Assembly (NCBI GenBank): GCA_045543635.1
Contig: JAZQMT010000085.1
Span: forward strand, 1-19,693
Direction: 5' to 3'
DNA from: SIG578 sp045543635
GTDB lineage: Bacteria > Bacillota > Clostridia > Oscillospirales > Ruminococcaceae
DNA length: 19,693 bases
Position numbers and translations under genes: made by a program. The notes beneath the pieces were generated by a model. That model worked only from the letters and a program-made list of their open reading frames with translations, searched no databases and was not told where the DNA came from. This document shows, in pieces, positions 1-6,817 of the stretch; the first letter of the stretch is position 1, and each line of letters starts with the position of its first letter.

Positions 1-1
1 T

Positions 2-247
2 GACTATTGGTATCGTTTAGAGTATGAAATTCATGATTCCTCTGCAGCTTGTTTTAATGCTGCTTTGCAGGAAAGTTGCGAAAACGGTGCTCTTTCTGTT
101 CAGCATATTTTCTGTGTAGCTGCCGAAAAAATGTTTACTCCGGTTCATCATTCTGGTGAATCAATTCGTATGCTTTGCCGAGAGGAAAAGAAAGTTGTAT
201 GGATGGATTTTCTCCAACTGGTTGGACTAAACCCATATTTTGTATAA
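2..247 (+). CDS. C-terminal fragment of unidentified protein, possibly a mobile-element replication initiator
   Basis: An open frame enters from the left edge and runs 81 codons to a TAA at 245-247, so the start lies outside the window. I do not recognise it firmly. The visible part begins DYWYRLEYEIHD and ends in an aromatic tail (WMDFLQLVGLNPYF). The pattern 'YRLEYEI.D..A' followed by a helical stretch and a C-terminal W..FL recalls the end of Rep_trans-type replication initiation factors of Tn916-like elements and small phages, where an R-(I/L/V)-E strand is typical. This is a resemblance only. No stem-loop terminator follows, and the next gene starts 109 nt downstream. If the assignment is right, the left edge adjoins an integrated element. 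Otherwise it is an unrelated hypothetical gene. Confidence 0.4.
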   Translation, partial: DYWYRLEYEIHDSSAACFNAALQESCENGALSVQHIFCVAAEKMFTPVHHSGESIRMLCREEKKVVWMDFLQLVGLNPYFV

Positions 248-286
248 CTCAGGGAATGATAAATTACATTTATCAAAATAAAAACC

Positions 287-316
287 TTCCCAAAGAATAA
301 ATTATTTGCATATAAT
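287..316 (+). promoter_or_regulatory. Possible sigma-A promoter for the DUF3343/desulfurase pair
   Basis: A perfect TATAAT lies at 311-316, preceded 18 nt upstream by TTCCCA (287-292, 4 of 6 matches to TTGACA). A TG sits two bases, rather than one, before the -10 box. Transcription would begin near 323 and leave a leader of about 34 nt before the ATG at 357. The -35 is weak, so this call rests mainly on the -10 box and the position. Confidence 0.4.
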
Positions 317-356
317 GTAATATTATTTTATATAAAAACTTCAGGAAGGTGTTTTC

Positions 357-584
357 ATGCAAAAAATTTACTTTAATTTTGCTTCTATTACATTTGCAAT
401 GAAATCAGAAAAATTGCTTAAAGCAAATCATATTAATTGTAAGGTTGTTAAAACTCCCTCTCAATTTAGCAGCTGTGGTTGTGGATATAGTGTTATAACA
501 AATAAATCTGATTTTGAAAAGGCAAAATCAATTATTATAAATCATAATATAGAATTAAACGATATAAGTATGCTCGAGGAGTGA
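357..584 (+). CDS. DUF3343 family small protein (putative Se/S carrier-like)
   Basis: This 75-residue soluble protein has the DUF3343 layout: a beta-alpha start (IYFNFASITFAMKSEKLL), a strand carrying 'VVKTPSQFSS', the family's cysteine signature CGCGYSV (Cys41 and Cys43), and a C-terminal helix. The family is described as similar to TusA/YedF-type sulfur or selenium carriers, with the cysteine as presumed attachment point. Direct biochemical proof is limited. AGGAAGG at 343-349 is the ribosome site. The stop codon is 4 nt before the next ATG, so it is co-translated with a cysteine-desulfurase-family enzyme, which fits a carrier receiving S or Se from that enzyme. That role is inferred from context. 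No selD or selenium-dependent hydroxylase gene is in the window. Confidence 0.8.
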   Translation: MQKIYFNFASITFAMKSEKLLKANHINCKVVKTPSQFSSCGCGYSVITNKSDFEKAKSIIINHNIELNDISMLEE

Positions 585-588
585 TTTT

Positions 589-1746
589 ATGATTTATTTT
601 GATAATGCCGCCACCTCATATCCTAAGCCGCCTAATGTCACCAACGCCGTTTGCAAATGCATTTCTGAATATGGTGGAAATCCCGGACGTAGCGGACATA
701 AGATGTCTTTGAAAGCTGCAAAAGTTGTTTATCAGATGCGAGAAAATGCAGCTAATTTCTTTGCACTTAATGATTCTGAACAAGTTATTTTAACAAAAAA
801 TTGTACTGAAGCACTCAATATTGCAATTTTCGGTATTATGAAAAATGGTGGCAATGCGATTGTCTCACATTTTGAACACAATTCAGTTATGCGCCCGTTG
901 GAATATTTAAAAAAAAGAAAAATTGCAGATTATAAAATTGCAAAGGTTTCTTTTGAAAATCCCAATATTGTTATACACGAATTTGAGCGATTAATTGACC
1001 CCGAAACCAAAATGATCATATGCACACATGCATCAAATGTTACCGGAAAAGTGGCTCCAATTGCGGAAATTGCAGAAATTTGTCATCGTCGCGGACTAAT
1101 TTTTTGTTTGGATGCTTCGCAGACTGCCGGAATCATAAAAATTAATATGGAGAAAGATGGAATTGACATTTTATGCTGTCCCGGACACAAATCATTATTT
1201 GGGCCGACCGGAACAGGTTTACTTTTATTTAGAAAAAATGTGAATATCTCCCCTATCATGTTTGGCGGTACCGGTAGTACGTCCGGAAATTTAGATATGC
1301 CGGATTTTTTTCCGGATATGTTGGAAAGCGGAACGGTAAATGTGATAGGTGCTGCAGGACTATCCGCAGGAATTTCTTTTATTAACCGTGTTGGACTTGA
1401 TCAAATATATATGCATGAAATGCTTCTATCTAAGCGATTTTATAATAGGCTTGCTGAAATGCCTCATATATTATTATACAGCAGTATACCCACCGAGAAC
1501 AAAGCTGTTGCTACTGTTTCTTTTAATGTAAAGGGAAAAGCCTCTACAGATGTTGCAGATTTATTAGATGAGTATGGGATAGCTGTTCGCAGTGGCTTGC
1601 ATTGTGCGCCATTTGCACATTCTTTTATTGGAACAAGAGATATAGGTACTGTTCGCGCAAGTTTTTCATTTTTTAACACAATTCATGAGGTGGATTATGC
1701 CTGTCATATTATTGAAAAATTAAAAAATAAATATATTGTTAATTAA
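589..1746 (+). CDS. Cysteine desulfurase family protein (class V aminotransferase fold)
   Basis: This 385-residue PLP enzyme of fold type I has the usual full length. It starts with the family signature MIYFDNAATSYPKP. His97 in FEHNS should stack on PLP, and DASQT (175-179) binds the cofactor. Lys201 in CPGHKS is the Schiff-base lysine, and Cys339 in RSGLHCAP is the predicted persulfide cysteine. The overall form resembles the TIGR01977 subgroup (EF2568-like) rather than IscS or housekeeping SufS. That subgroup is often found with DUF3343 proteins and, in some genomes, with selenium-dependent molybdenum hydroxylases. The expected reaction is removal of S (or Se) from cysteine (or selenocysteine) to give an enzyme-bound persulfide and alanine. 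GAGGAG at 576-581 overlaps the end of the DUF3343 gene, so the two are coupled. Substrate and acceptor cannot be decided from sequence. Confidence 0.85.
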   Translation: MIYFDNAATSYPKPPNVTNAVCKCISEYGGNPGRSGHKMSLKAAKVVYQMRENAANFFALNDSEQVILTKNCTEALNIAIFGIMKNGGNAIVSHFEHNSVMRPLEYLKKRKIADYKIAKVSFENPNIVIHEFERLIDPETKMIICTHASNVTGKVAPIAEIAEICHRRGLIFCLDASQTAGIIKINMEKDGIDILCCPGHKSLFGPTGTGLLLFRKNVNISPIMFGGTGSTSGNLDMPDFFPDMLESGTVNVIGAAGLSAGISFINRVGLDQIYMHEMLLSKRFYNRLAEMPHILLYSSIPTENKAVATVSFNVKGKASTDVADLLDEYGIAVRSGLHCAPFAHSFIGTRDIGTVRASFSFFNTIHEVDYACHIIEKLKNKYIVN

Positions 1747-1758
1747 AATAAAAATTGA

Positions 1759-1786
1759 TTGAAATTTTCAAAAATTATGTTAAAAT
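1759..1786 (+). promoter_or_regulatory. Extended -10 sigma-A promoter for cdaA-cdaR
   Basis: TTGAAA at 1759-1764 (5 of 6) is followed after 16 nt by TAAAAT at 1781-1786 (5 of 6), with TGT directly before the -10 box, giving an extended -10. A-rich DNA lies upstream. The start would be near 1793, about 54 nt before the cdaA ATG. The leader contains a weak inverted repeat, TATGATA (1790-1796) and TATCATA (1823-1829). No c-di-AMP riboswitch (ydaO type) could fit in so short a leader. Confidence 0.6.
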
Positions 1787-1846
1787 ATATATGATAAGCT
1801 TTCAATAGACAGATGAAAAACATATCATAAGAAAAGGAAATGAAAT

Positions 1847-2752
1847 ATGCGGGAGTTTTTAGTTTCTGTTGGTGATTTTTTTACAGGACTTTTTGCAGAT
1901 CTAATAAATCTTGATAGGTGGTATCTTGATATTATAGATATCGCCCTTGTTGCATTGATTTTATACTATCTTATTAAGTTTGTGCGGGAAACCCGTGCAG
2001 CCCAGCTTATAAAAGGAATTTTTCTTTTTCTTATTTTCTTTTTCATTTCCTCTGTGTTTGAATTAACAACCATATCTTTTATTCTGCAATATATTTTTCA
2101 ATACGGTCTTGTTGCTATTGCTATTATATTTCAACCAGAAATCAGAAGAGCTCTTGAAAAAATCGGTCGAAGCAAGATTCCCCTGCTCGATGTTTTTTCA
2201 AAACAAACACCTGATGATATGGATTCAAAATGGAGATATTCAATTGAACCCATTTGTGAAGCTTGCTTTCGCTTATCGTGTGATAAAGTAGGGGCACTGA
2301 TCGTTATCGAAAGAAAAACTCGTTTAGGAGAATCGGTAGAACGCGCCGTTGTAATTGACTCAATCCCCTCCGTTTCCCTTATTACAAATATCTTTTTTAC
2401 CAATTCACCGCTTCATGATGGCGGTCTTATTGTTAGAGATGGTAGACTTTTTGCAGCAAGTTGCTTTTTTCAACCTTCTGAAAAGGTTGAGAATATCAGT
2501 CTCGGCTCCAGACACAGAGCAGCTCTTGGTGTAAGTGAGGTTTCTGATGCTATTGTTATAGTTGTTTCGGAAGAAACCGGTACTATATCTATCGCAACAG
2601 AAGGAAAACTGATTCGAGACTTTACAAAAGAATCTTTAAAAGATTATCTCTCGCAGAATTTACTTGAATTTGATGTTGATGAAAACGGAAATTTGATTCA
2701 GAAAAAACAAAAGAAAATCAAATCGGTTTTGGGAAGGCGGAATGTAAAATGA
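1847..2752 (+). CDS. cdaA: Membrane diadenylate cyclase CdaA
   Basis: The enzyme joins two ATP into cyclic di-AMP, the second messenger controlling potassium and osmolyte uptake and wall homeostasis. The 301-residue protein has the standard CdaA plan: three hydrophobic helices (about 28-46, 55-71 and 74-96), a linker beginning FQPEIRRALEKIG, and the DAC domain (about 125-250). The active-site motifs are HDGG (190-193, in place of the usual HDGA) and SRHRAALG (221-228). VSEETGTISIA follows as in the family. The ATG is preceded by AAAAGGAAA at 1832-1840. Its last codon overlaps the start of cdaR by 4 nt, the usual pairing of cyclase and regulator. glmM, often third in this operon, is not present here. 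The C-terminal 40 residues are lysine-rich and probably a flexible tail. Confidence 0.95.
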   Translation: MREFLVSVGDFFTGLFADLINLDRWYLDIIDIALVALILYYLIKFVRETRAAQLIKGIFLFLIFFFISSVFELTTISFILQYIFQYGLVAIAIIFQPEIRRALEKIGRSKIPLLDVFSKQTPDDMDSKWRYSIEPICEACFRLSCDKVGALIVIERKTRLGESVERAVVIDSIPSVSLITNIFFTNSPLHDGGLIVRDGRLFAASCFFQPSEKVENISLGSRHRAALGVSEVSDAIVIVVSEETGTISIATEGKLIRDFTKESLKDYLSQNLLEFDVDENGNLIQKKQKKIKSVLGRRNVK

Positions 2753-4005
2753 AACATGTAAAGATTTCCCGACTGTTTGATAACAAGACATTTTGCAAAA
2801 TTATATCTATTGTTGGCGCAGTTATTATTTGGATAGCAGTTACTCTTACTGTTAATACAGATAGTGAGCGTCAGCTTAGAAATATTCCTATTGATTTTTC
2901 TGTTACGGGTACAGCTGTAGAAGCCTTAGGACTTAGTGCATTTGATCATAGTGAAGATGCCATCAGTGTTCGCTTATCCGGTAACAGAGGTACACTAAAA
3001 GCTATTACACAAGAGGATTTTGTTGTTTCTCTTTCACTTGGACGGGTTACAAAAGTCGGAAAATATACTGTTCAAGTCGATGTTAATTTGAAAGATGATA
3101 TAGGTGTTACCATTGAGGATTACTCTCCCAAATCAATTCAGGTAAATTTTGATCGTAAGGCCTCCAGAACCATGGCTGTCAGTGCAGATATTTCCGATAT
3201 GTCTGCAAAAGAAGGATATATGCTAGATAAGGGGTATCCTTCTGTACAAGAAATTACTATTACCGGTCCAGAAAGCATTGTAAAAACTATCACAAGTTGC
3301 GTTGCTGATACCGGAACTAATAAAAAATTCTTAGATGAAACATTCGCTGTTTCGGATGTTCCTTTGGTGCTTTACAATGAAAAAGGTAATGTAGTATCAG
3401 ATCCTAACATTACTTTGGACAAGGAAATGGTAGATGTTTCTGTTCCGGTATTGAAAATTAAGGATCTTCCTATAGTTGCACATTTTATAAATATACCTTC
3501 TACTTTTTATGAAAAAGATTTTTCCTATACCCTTTCAAGTACTGAAATCAAGGTAGCTGGTCCTGAAGAAACAATTGATACCATGTCGCAATTAGATGTT
3601 CGATATGTTGATTTAAAGACTATTAAGCCCGGAGATAAAGTCACTTTAAATATTGAGCTTCCTTTTGGTTTTGTTAATGTAGCAAATACAAATACTGTTG
3701 ATGTAACCGTTTCTTCAAAGAATATGACGGAAAAAAATTTTACAGTTAAAGGATTTAAAGTTATTGGAGCACCCGATGACAAAACTGTTCAAGTTATTAC
3801 ACGTCAACTTAATAATGTTAAGCTTATGGGAAATGAAAATATCCTAAGTAGTATTACTGCTTCTGATATTGTTGCTGAAGTGGATTTGTCTACTACAACA
3901 CTTTCCGGAGGCACAATGACAGTACCGGCTACGATAACAGTTCCGGGAAAAACCGGCGTATTTTGGGCATATGGTGATTATGAAGTTGTAATTAGAAGCA
4001 ACTAA
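2749..4005 (+). CDS. cdaR: CdaA regulatory protein CdaR (YbbR-domain protein)
   Basis: This membrane-anchored extracytoplasmic protein has one N-terminal transmembrane helix (about 17-35) followed by four YbbR-type beta-rich repeats (roughly 40-140, 140-240, 240-328 and 330-415). Repeat starts can be seen in the recurring pattern 'PIDFSVTG', 'AVSADISDM..KEGYM', 'PIVAHFINIP' and 'FTVKGFKVIG'. In Bacillus and Listeria, CdaR binds CdaA through the membrane and modulates c-di-AMP production. The start codon lies inside the cdaA stop region (ATGA overlap), so translation is coupled. A ribosome site GGAAGGCGG is within the cdaA 3' end. The length of 418 residues is normal for a four-repeat member. 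No catalytic motif is expected or seen. Confidence 0.9.
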   Translation: MKHVKISRLFDNKTFCKIISIVGAVIIWIAVTLTVNTDSERQLRNIPIDFSVTGTAVEALGLSAFDHSEDAISVRLSGNRGTLKAITQEDFVVSLSLGRVTKVGKYTVQVDVNLKDDIGVTIEDYSPKSIQVNFDRKASRTMAVSADISDMSAKEGYMLDKGYPSVQEITITGPESIVKTITSCVADTGTNKKFLDETFAVSDVPLVLYNEKGNVVSDPNITLDKEMVDVSVPVLKIKDLPIVAHFINIPSTFYEKDFSYTLSSTEIKVAGPEETIDTMSQLDVRYVDLKTIKPGDKVTLNIELPFGFVNVANTNTVDVTVSSKNMTEKNFTVKGFKVIGAPDDKTVQVITRQLNNVKLMGNENILSSITASDIVAEVDLSTTTLSGGTMTVPATITVPGKTGVFWAYGDYEVVIRSN

Positions 4006-4009
4006 AAAC

Positions 4010-4046
4010 TTAGCCGCTCTTGCAATAATTTTTGCAGAGCGGCTAA
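4010..4046. terminator. Strong intergenic hairpin between cdaR and the FAD gene
   Basis: The arms TTAGCCGCTCT (4010-4020) and AGAGCGGCTAA (4036-4046) are exact complements. The stem can extend inward through TGCAA/TTGCA with one bulge. On the + strand it is followed by AAATATTTAAAAAGG, with no T-run, and it ends 10 nt before the next gene's ribosome site. The clear T-run (five Ts) follows the stem on the - strand instead. It is therefore not a typical + strand terminator. It may be a weak terminator, an RNA stability/processing element, or a stop for antisense transcription. Confidence 0.6.
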
Positions 4047-4073
4047 ATATTTAAAAAGGAGATATAATATAAT

Positions 4074-5666
4074 ATGATTGTTGTTTCTGATATTATAACA
4101 GGTTTAAATGATAACTTATCAACTGCATTAGATAAAGCACAAAATATGTTAAATATTTCATCCGCCGATATTATTGATCGATTTATTATAAAAACCTCTA
4201 TTGATGCAAGGCACGGAAAACAGCCGAAATTTGTATCATCAATAGGATTTCTTACTCGGAATGATGAAAAATCGCTTGTAAAAAAAATTAATTTGCGAAA
4301 TGTTAGTTTTCGTGCTATGAGCAATGATTTACCTGAATTTAAATACGGAAAAAATATACTCAAAAACAATCCCGTTATTGTGGGATTTGGTCCAGCAGGA
4401 ATGTTCGCCGGATTGGTTTTAGCAAGACACGGTTACTGCCCTATAATTATTGAACGCGGAGAAAGCGTAGATAATCGTGTAAAATCAGTTGAAACCTTTT
4501 GGGAAACGGGAAAATTGAATACACAAAGTAATGTACAGTTTGGTGAAGGCGGTGCAGGAACTTTTTCAGACGGAAAACTCACCACAAGAATTAATGATCC
4601 ATTATGTGATTTTGTTTTAAATGAACTTGTTCGGTTTGGCGCGCCTGATGAAATTAAGAAAAAAGCAAAACCTCATATAGGAACGGATAAGTTAAGAAAT
4701 ATTGTTAAGGAAGTGAAAGCGGAGATCATTCGTCTGGGTGGACAGGTTTTAACCTGTTCACAACTAACTGATATAACTGTTCGAAACGGAAAGATTGAGC
4801 AAATTACAGTAAATGGGAGTTCTCTTCCCTGCTCTGCTCTGTTTTTGGCAATTGGACATAGTGCTCGTGATACATTTGCTATGCTGATGAAAAAAGCAAT
4901 TATGTTTGAAGCTAAACCATTTTCAATGGGAGTTCGCATTGAACATTTGCAAACTGATATTAATGCGGCGTTATACGGTAAATACGCAGAGCATCCCATG
5001 CTCCCTCAGGGGGAATATCAACTTTCGCTTCGAAAAAATGACAGAGCGATATATACTTTTTGTATGTGTCCCGGTGGAGTGATTGTTCCTTCATCATCGG
5101 AAACAGGAACAGTTGTAACAAACGGAATGAGTGAATACGCAAGAGATAAAAAGAATGCAAACAGCGCGCTCGTTGTTTCGGTTGCTCCCAAAGATTTTGG
5201 AAATAACCCTAATAATGCAATCGAATTTCAACGAAAATATGAACGTATAGCATTCTCTGCGGGTGGCGAAGATTATTCTGCACCCGCCCAAACCGTTGGG
5301 TGTTTTATGCGACAAAAAATTGGGCTGGAAATTGGCAGAGTTGTTCCCAGCTATGCCCTTGGAGTAAAACCTTGTGATTTTAATGCTATTTTGCCGCCCT
5401 TTGTTTCCTCCATGATGAGAGATGGACTTTTATGTTTCGGGCGAAAAATGCGCAATTTTGATGCAAATGATGCTGTTTTAACAGGACTAGAAACAAGAAC
5501 TTCATCTCCGGTTCGAATTTTAAGAGATGAAAACTACCAATCAATTTCTGTAAAAGGGCTATTTCCATGCGGTGAAGGCGCGGGATATGCCGGGGGTATC
5601 ATGAGTGCAGCTGTTGACGGAATTAAAACTGCACTTTCATTTATGAAACAATATAAACCGCTATAA
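4074..5666 (+). CDS. NAD(P)/FAD-dependent oxidoreductase (COG2509-like, function unknown)
   Basis: This 530-residue soluble flavoprotein resembles the family of 'uncharacterised FAD-dependent dehydrogenases' (COG2509) common in Firmicutes. An N-terminal domain (1-95), containing the family phrase 'KTSIDARHGKQPKF', precedes the FAD-binding Rossmann fold with the dinucleotide motif GFGPAG (104-109) and an acidic strand end IIIERGE. NVQFGEGGAGTFSDGKL is the second conserved block, and the C-terminal CGEGAGYAGGI closes the FAD site. No membrane segment or Fe-S cysteine cluster is evident. AAGGAGA at 4056-4062 is the ribosome site, 11 nt before ATG. It lies 68 nt downstream of cdaR with a hairpin in between, so it may be co-transcribed with cdaA-cdaR. 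The substrate is unknown, and no functional link to c-di-AMP is implied. Confidence 0.85.
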   Translation: MIVVSDIITGLNDNLSTALDKAQNMLNISSADIIDRFIIKTSIDARHGKQPKFVSSIGFLTRNDEKSLVKKINLRNVSFRAMSNDLPEFKYGKNILKNNPVIVGFGPAGMFAGLVLARHGYCPIIIERGESVDNRVKSVETFWETGKLNTQSNVQFGEGGAGTFSDGKLTTRINDPLCDFVLNELVRFGAPDEIKKKAKPHIGTDKLRNIVKEVKAEIIRLGGQVLTCSQLTDITVRNGKIEQITVNGSSLPCSALFLAIGHSARDTFAMLMKKAIMFEAKPFSMGVRIEHLQTDINAALYGKYAEHPMLPQGEYQLSLRKNDRAIYTFCMCPGGVIVPSSSETGTVVTNGMSEYARDKKNANSALVVSVAPKDFGNNPNNAIEFQRKYERIAFSAGGEDYSAPAQTVGCFMRQKIGLEIGRVVPSYALGVKPCDFNAILPPFVSSMMRDGLLCFGRKMRNFDANDAVLTGLETRTSSPVRILRDENYQSISVKGLFPCGEGAGYAGGIMSAAVDGIKTALSFMKQYKPL

Positions 5667-5711
5667 GATAAAAATCTCCTGCTAATATTATATTAGCAGG
5701 AGGTTTTTATC
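5667..5711. terminator. Bidirectional Rho-independent terminator
   Basis: An inverted repeat of 21-nt arms (5667-5687 and 5691-5711) with a 3-nt loop contains only one imperfect pair. The core is CTCCTGCTAAT/ATTAGCAGGAG, flanked by an A-run on the left and a T-run on the right, so it works as a terminator on both strands. It sits between the stop codons of the FAD gene (+) and pfkA (-), which converge here 49 nt apart. Confidence 0.95.
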
Positions 5712-5715
5712 AATT

Positions 5716-6675
5716 TTATCCAACTCTTGTAGCAAGTTCAAAAAGCTCTTTATCAATGTTTTTCTTAACCTTAAGAGCATCATGAATATTATAATCCACA
5801 ATATCATTGCCCTTTAAAGCAACAACACGGTTACCAATTCCCTGTTTTAACAAGCTGACCGCATAATCACCCATTCTTGTTGCAACAATGCGATCTTTAG
5901 CAGAAGGTGAGCCTCCTCGCTGAACATGAGCAAGAATAGCTGCACGAGTCTCAATTCCTGTGGCTTCTTCAATTTTCTTTGCAATCTCCTGAGATCCGCC
6001 GACACCTTCAGCAACCATAATAATATAGTGATGTCTTCCCGTATTTTGAGCATCATGAATTTTTTCAAGAATATCTTTTTCAAAATCAAAAGGAATTTCA
6101 GGAACAATAATCGAAGTTGCACCGCAAGCAATACCCGCATTGAGTGCAAGATCTCCGCATCGCCTGCCCATGACCTCAACAACACTGCATCGATTATGAG
6201 AATTACAGGTATCACGAAGTTTATCAGCAAGTTCAACAACAGTGTTCATAGCAGTATCATAGCCAATTGTATAATCGGTGCAAGCAATATCATTATCAAT
6301 AGTTCCGGGAATTCCAACACAAGGAATTCCTGCAGCAGAAAGATCGGCGGCACCTCTAAAAGATCCATCACCGCCAATTACAACAAGACCTTCAATTCCT
6401 AATTTTTCGCAGGTTTCTTTTCCTCTTTGAACACCTTCGGGTGTTTTAAATTCAAGGCATCTGGCAGTATAAATAACGGTACCGCCACGATTAATAATTT
6501 TAGAAACACTGCCTCTATCAAGTTCACGAATTTCGCCGTTGATAAGCCCATTATAGCCATTATAAATTCCGTAAACCTTAAATCCGTTAGAAATTGCGGA
6601 ACGAACTACAGCGCGAACTGCTGCATTCATGCCCGGTGCATCTCCTCCGCTTGTTAAAACACCAATTGATTTCAT
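5716..6675 (-). CDS. pfkA: ATP-dependent 6-phosphofructokinase
   Basis: This cytoplasmic glycolytic enzyme phosphorylates fructose 6-phosphate to fructose 1,6-bisphosphate. The 319 residues match the short bacterial PfkA length and align residue by residue with the E. coli numbering. GGDAPGMNA (10-18) is at the nucleotide site. GGDGS (101-105) has Gly104, typical of ATP-using rather than pyrophosphate-using enzymes. PGTIDNDI (123-130) carries catalytic Asp127 and Asp129, and EVMGRRCGD binds the sugar phosphate. The ATG follows GGGGGAG at 6682-6688 (coordinates on +). It is transcribed in the same direction as dnaE, 142 nt downstream of it, and has its own promoter. It ends in the shared bidirectional terminator. 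The pairing of dnaE and pfkA is common in Clostridia. Confidence 0.97.
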   Translation of the reverse strand: MKSIGVLTSGGDAPGMNAAVRAVVRSAISNGFKVYGIYNGYNGLINGEIRELDRGSVSKIINRGGTVIYTARCLEFKTPEGVQRGKETCEKLGIEGLVVIGGDGSFRGAADLSAAGIPCVGIPGTIDNDIACTDYTIGYDTAMNTVVELADKLRDTCNSHNRCSVVEVMGRRCGDLALNAGIACGATSIIVPEIPFDFEKDILEKIHDAQNTGRHHYIIMVAEGVGGSQEIAKKIEEATGIETRAAILAHVQRGGSPSAKDRIVATRMGDYAVSLLKQGIGNRVVALKGNDIVDYNIHDALKVKKNIDKELFELATRVG

Positions 6676-6712
6676 CGATTACTCCCCCGAAATATTATAG
6701 TCTACAATAATA

Positions 6713-6741
6713 AGTGTATTATGGTTTGTCGATATTGTCAA
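6713..6741 (-). promoter_or_regulatory. Probable sigma-A promoter of pfkA
   Basis: Read on the - strand, a perfect TTGACA (6736-6741) is followed after exactly 17 nt by TACACT (6713-6718, 4 of 6). A second candidate -10 box, TATAAT, lies nearer the gene at 6694-6699, but has no recognisable -35. Either would give a short leader before the GGGGGAG ribosome site. This suggests pfkA can be expressed independently of dnaE. Confidence 0.55.
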
Positions 6742-6774
6742 TATTTTGTTACAGCATATTTATGGACAAATCGT

Positions 6775-6801
6775 GCATATTTATTTAGAATATGCTTTTT
6801 T
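6775..6801. terminator. Weak AT-rich hairpin after dnaE
   Basis: GCATATT (6775-6781) pairs with AATATGC (6789-6795) around a 7-nt loop. It lies 22 nt past the dnaE stop. A six-T run follows it on the + strand, which is opposite to both neighbouring genes. On the - strand no T-run follows, so it is a poor terminator for dnaE and read-through into pfkA is plausible. Confidence 0.3.
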
Positions 6802-6817
6802 GTGTTTAATAAGAGCA

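Noticed and set aside
589..1746. Possible selenoprotein or recoded stop in the DUF3343/desulfurase pair
   Set aside because: No in-frame TGA is followed by continued family similarity, and both proteins are complete. Only the family association hints at selenium.
1747..1846. A c-di-AMP riboswitch ahead of cdaA
   Set aside because: Only about 54 nt separate the predicted transcription start and the ATG, too short for the known ydaO-type aptamer. Only a weak 7-bp inverted repeat is present.
5926..6402. A 158-codon open frame on the + strand opposite pfkA
   Set aside because: It lies wholly antisense to a conserved PfkA reading frame, has low-complexity Asn/Ser-rich composition, and lacks a ribosome site. 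It is a shadow frame.
6676..6817. Repeated GCATATTTAT words between pfkA and dnaE as an operator or small repeat array
   Set aside because: Only two close copies (near 6754 and 6775) are present, in AT-rich DNA. Chance is likely and no regulator is implied.
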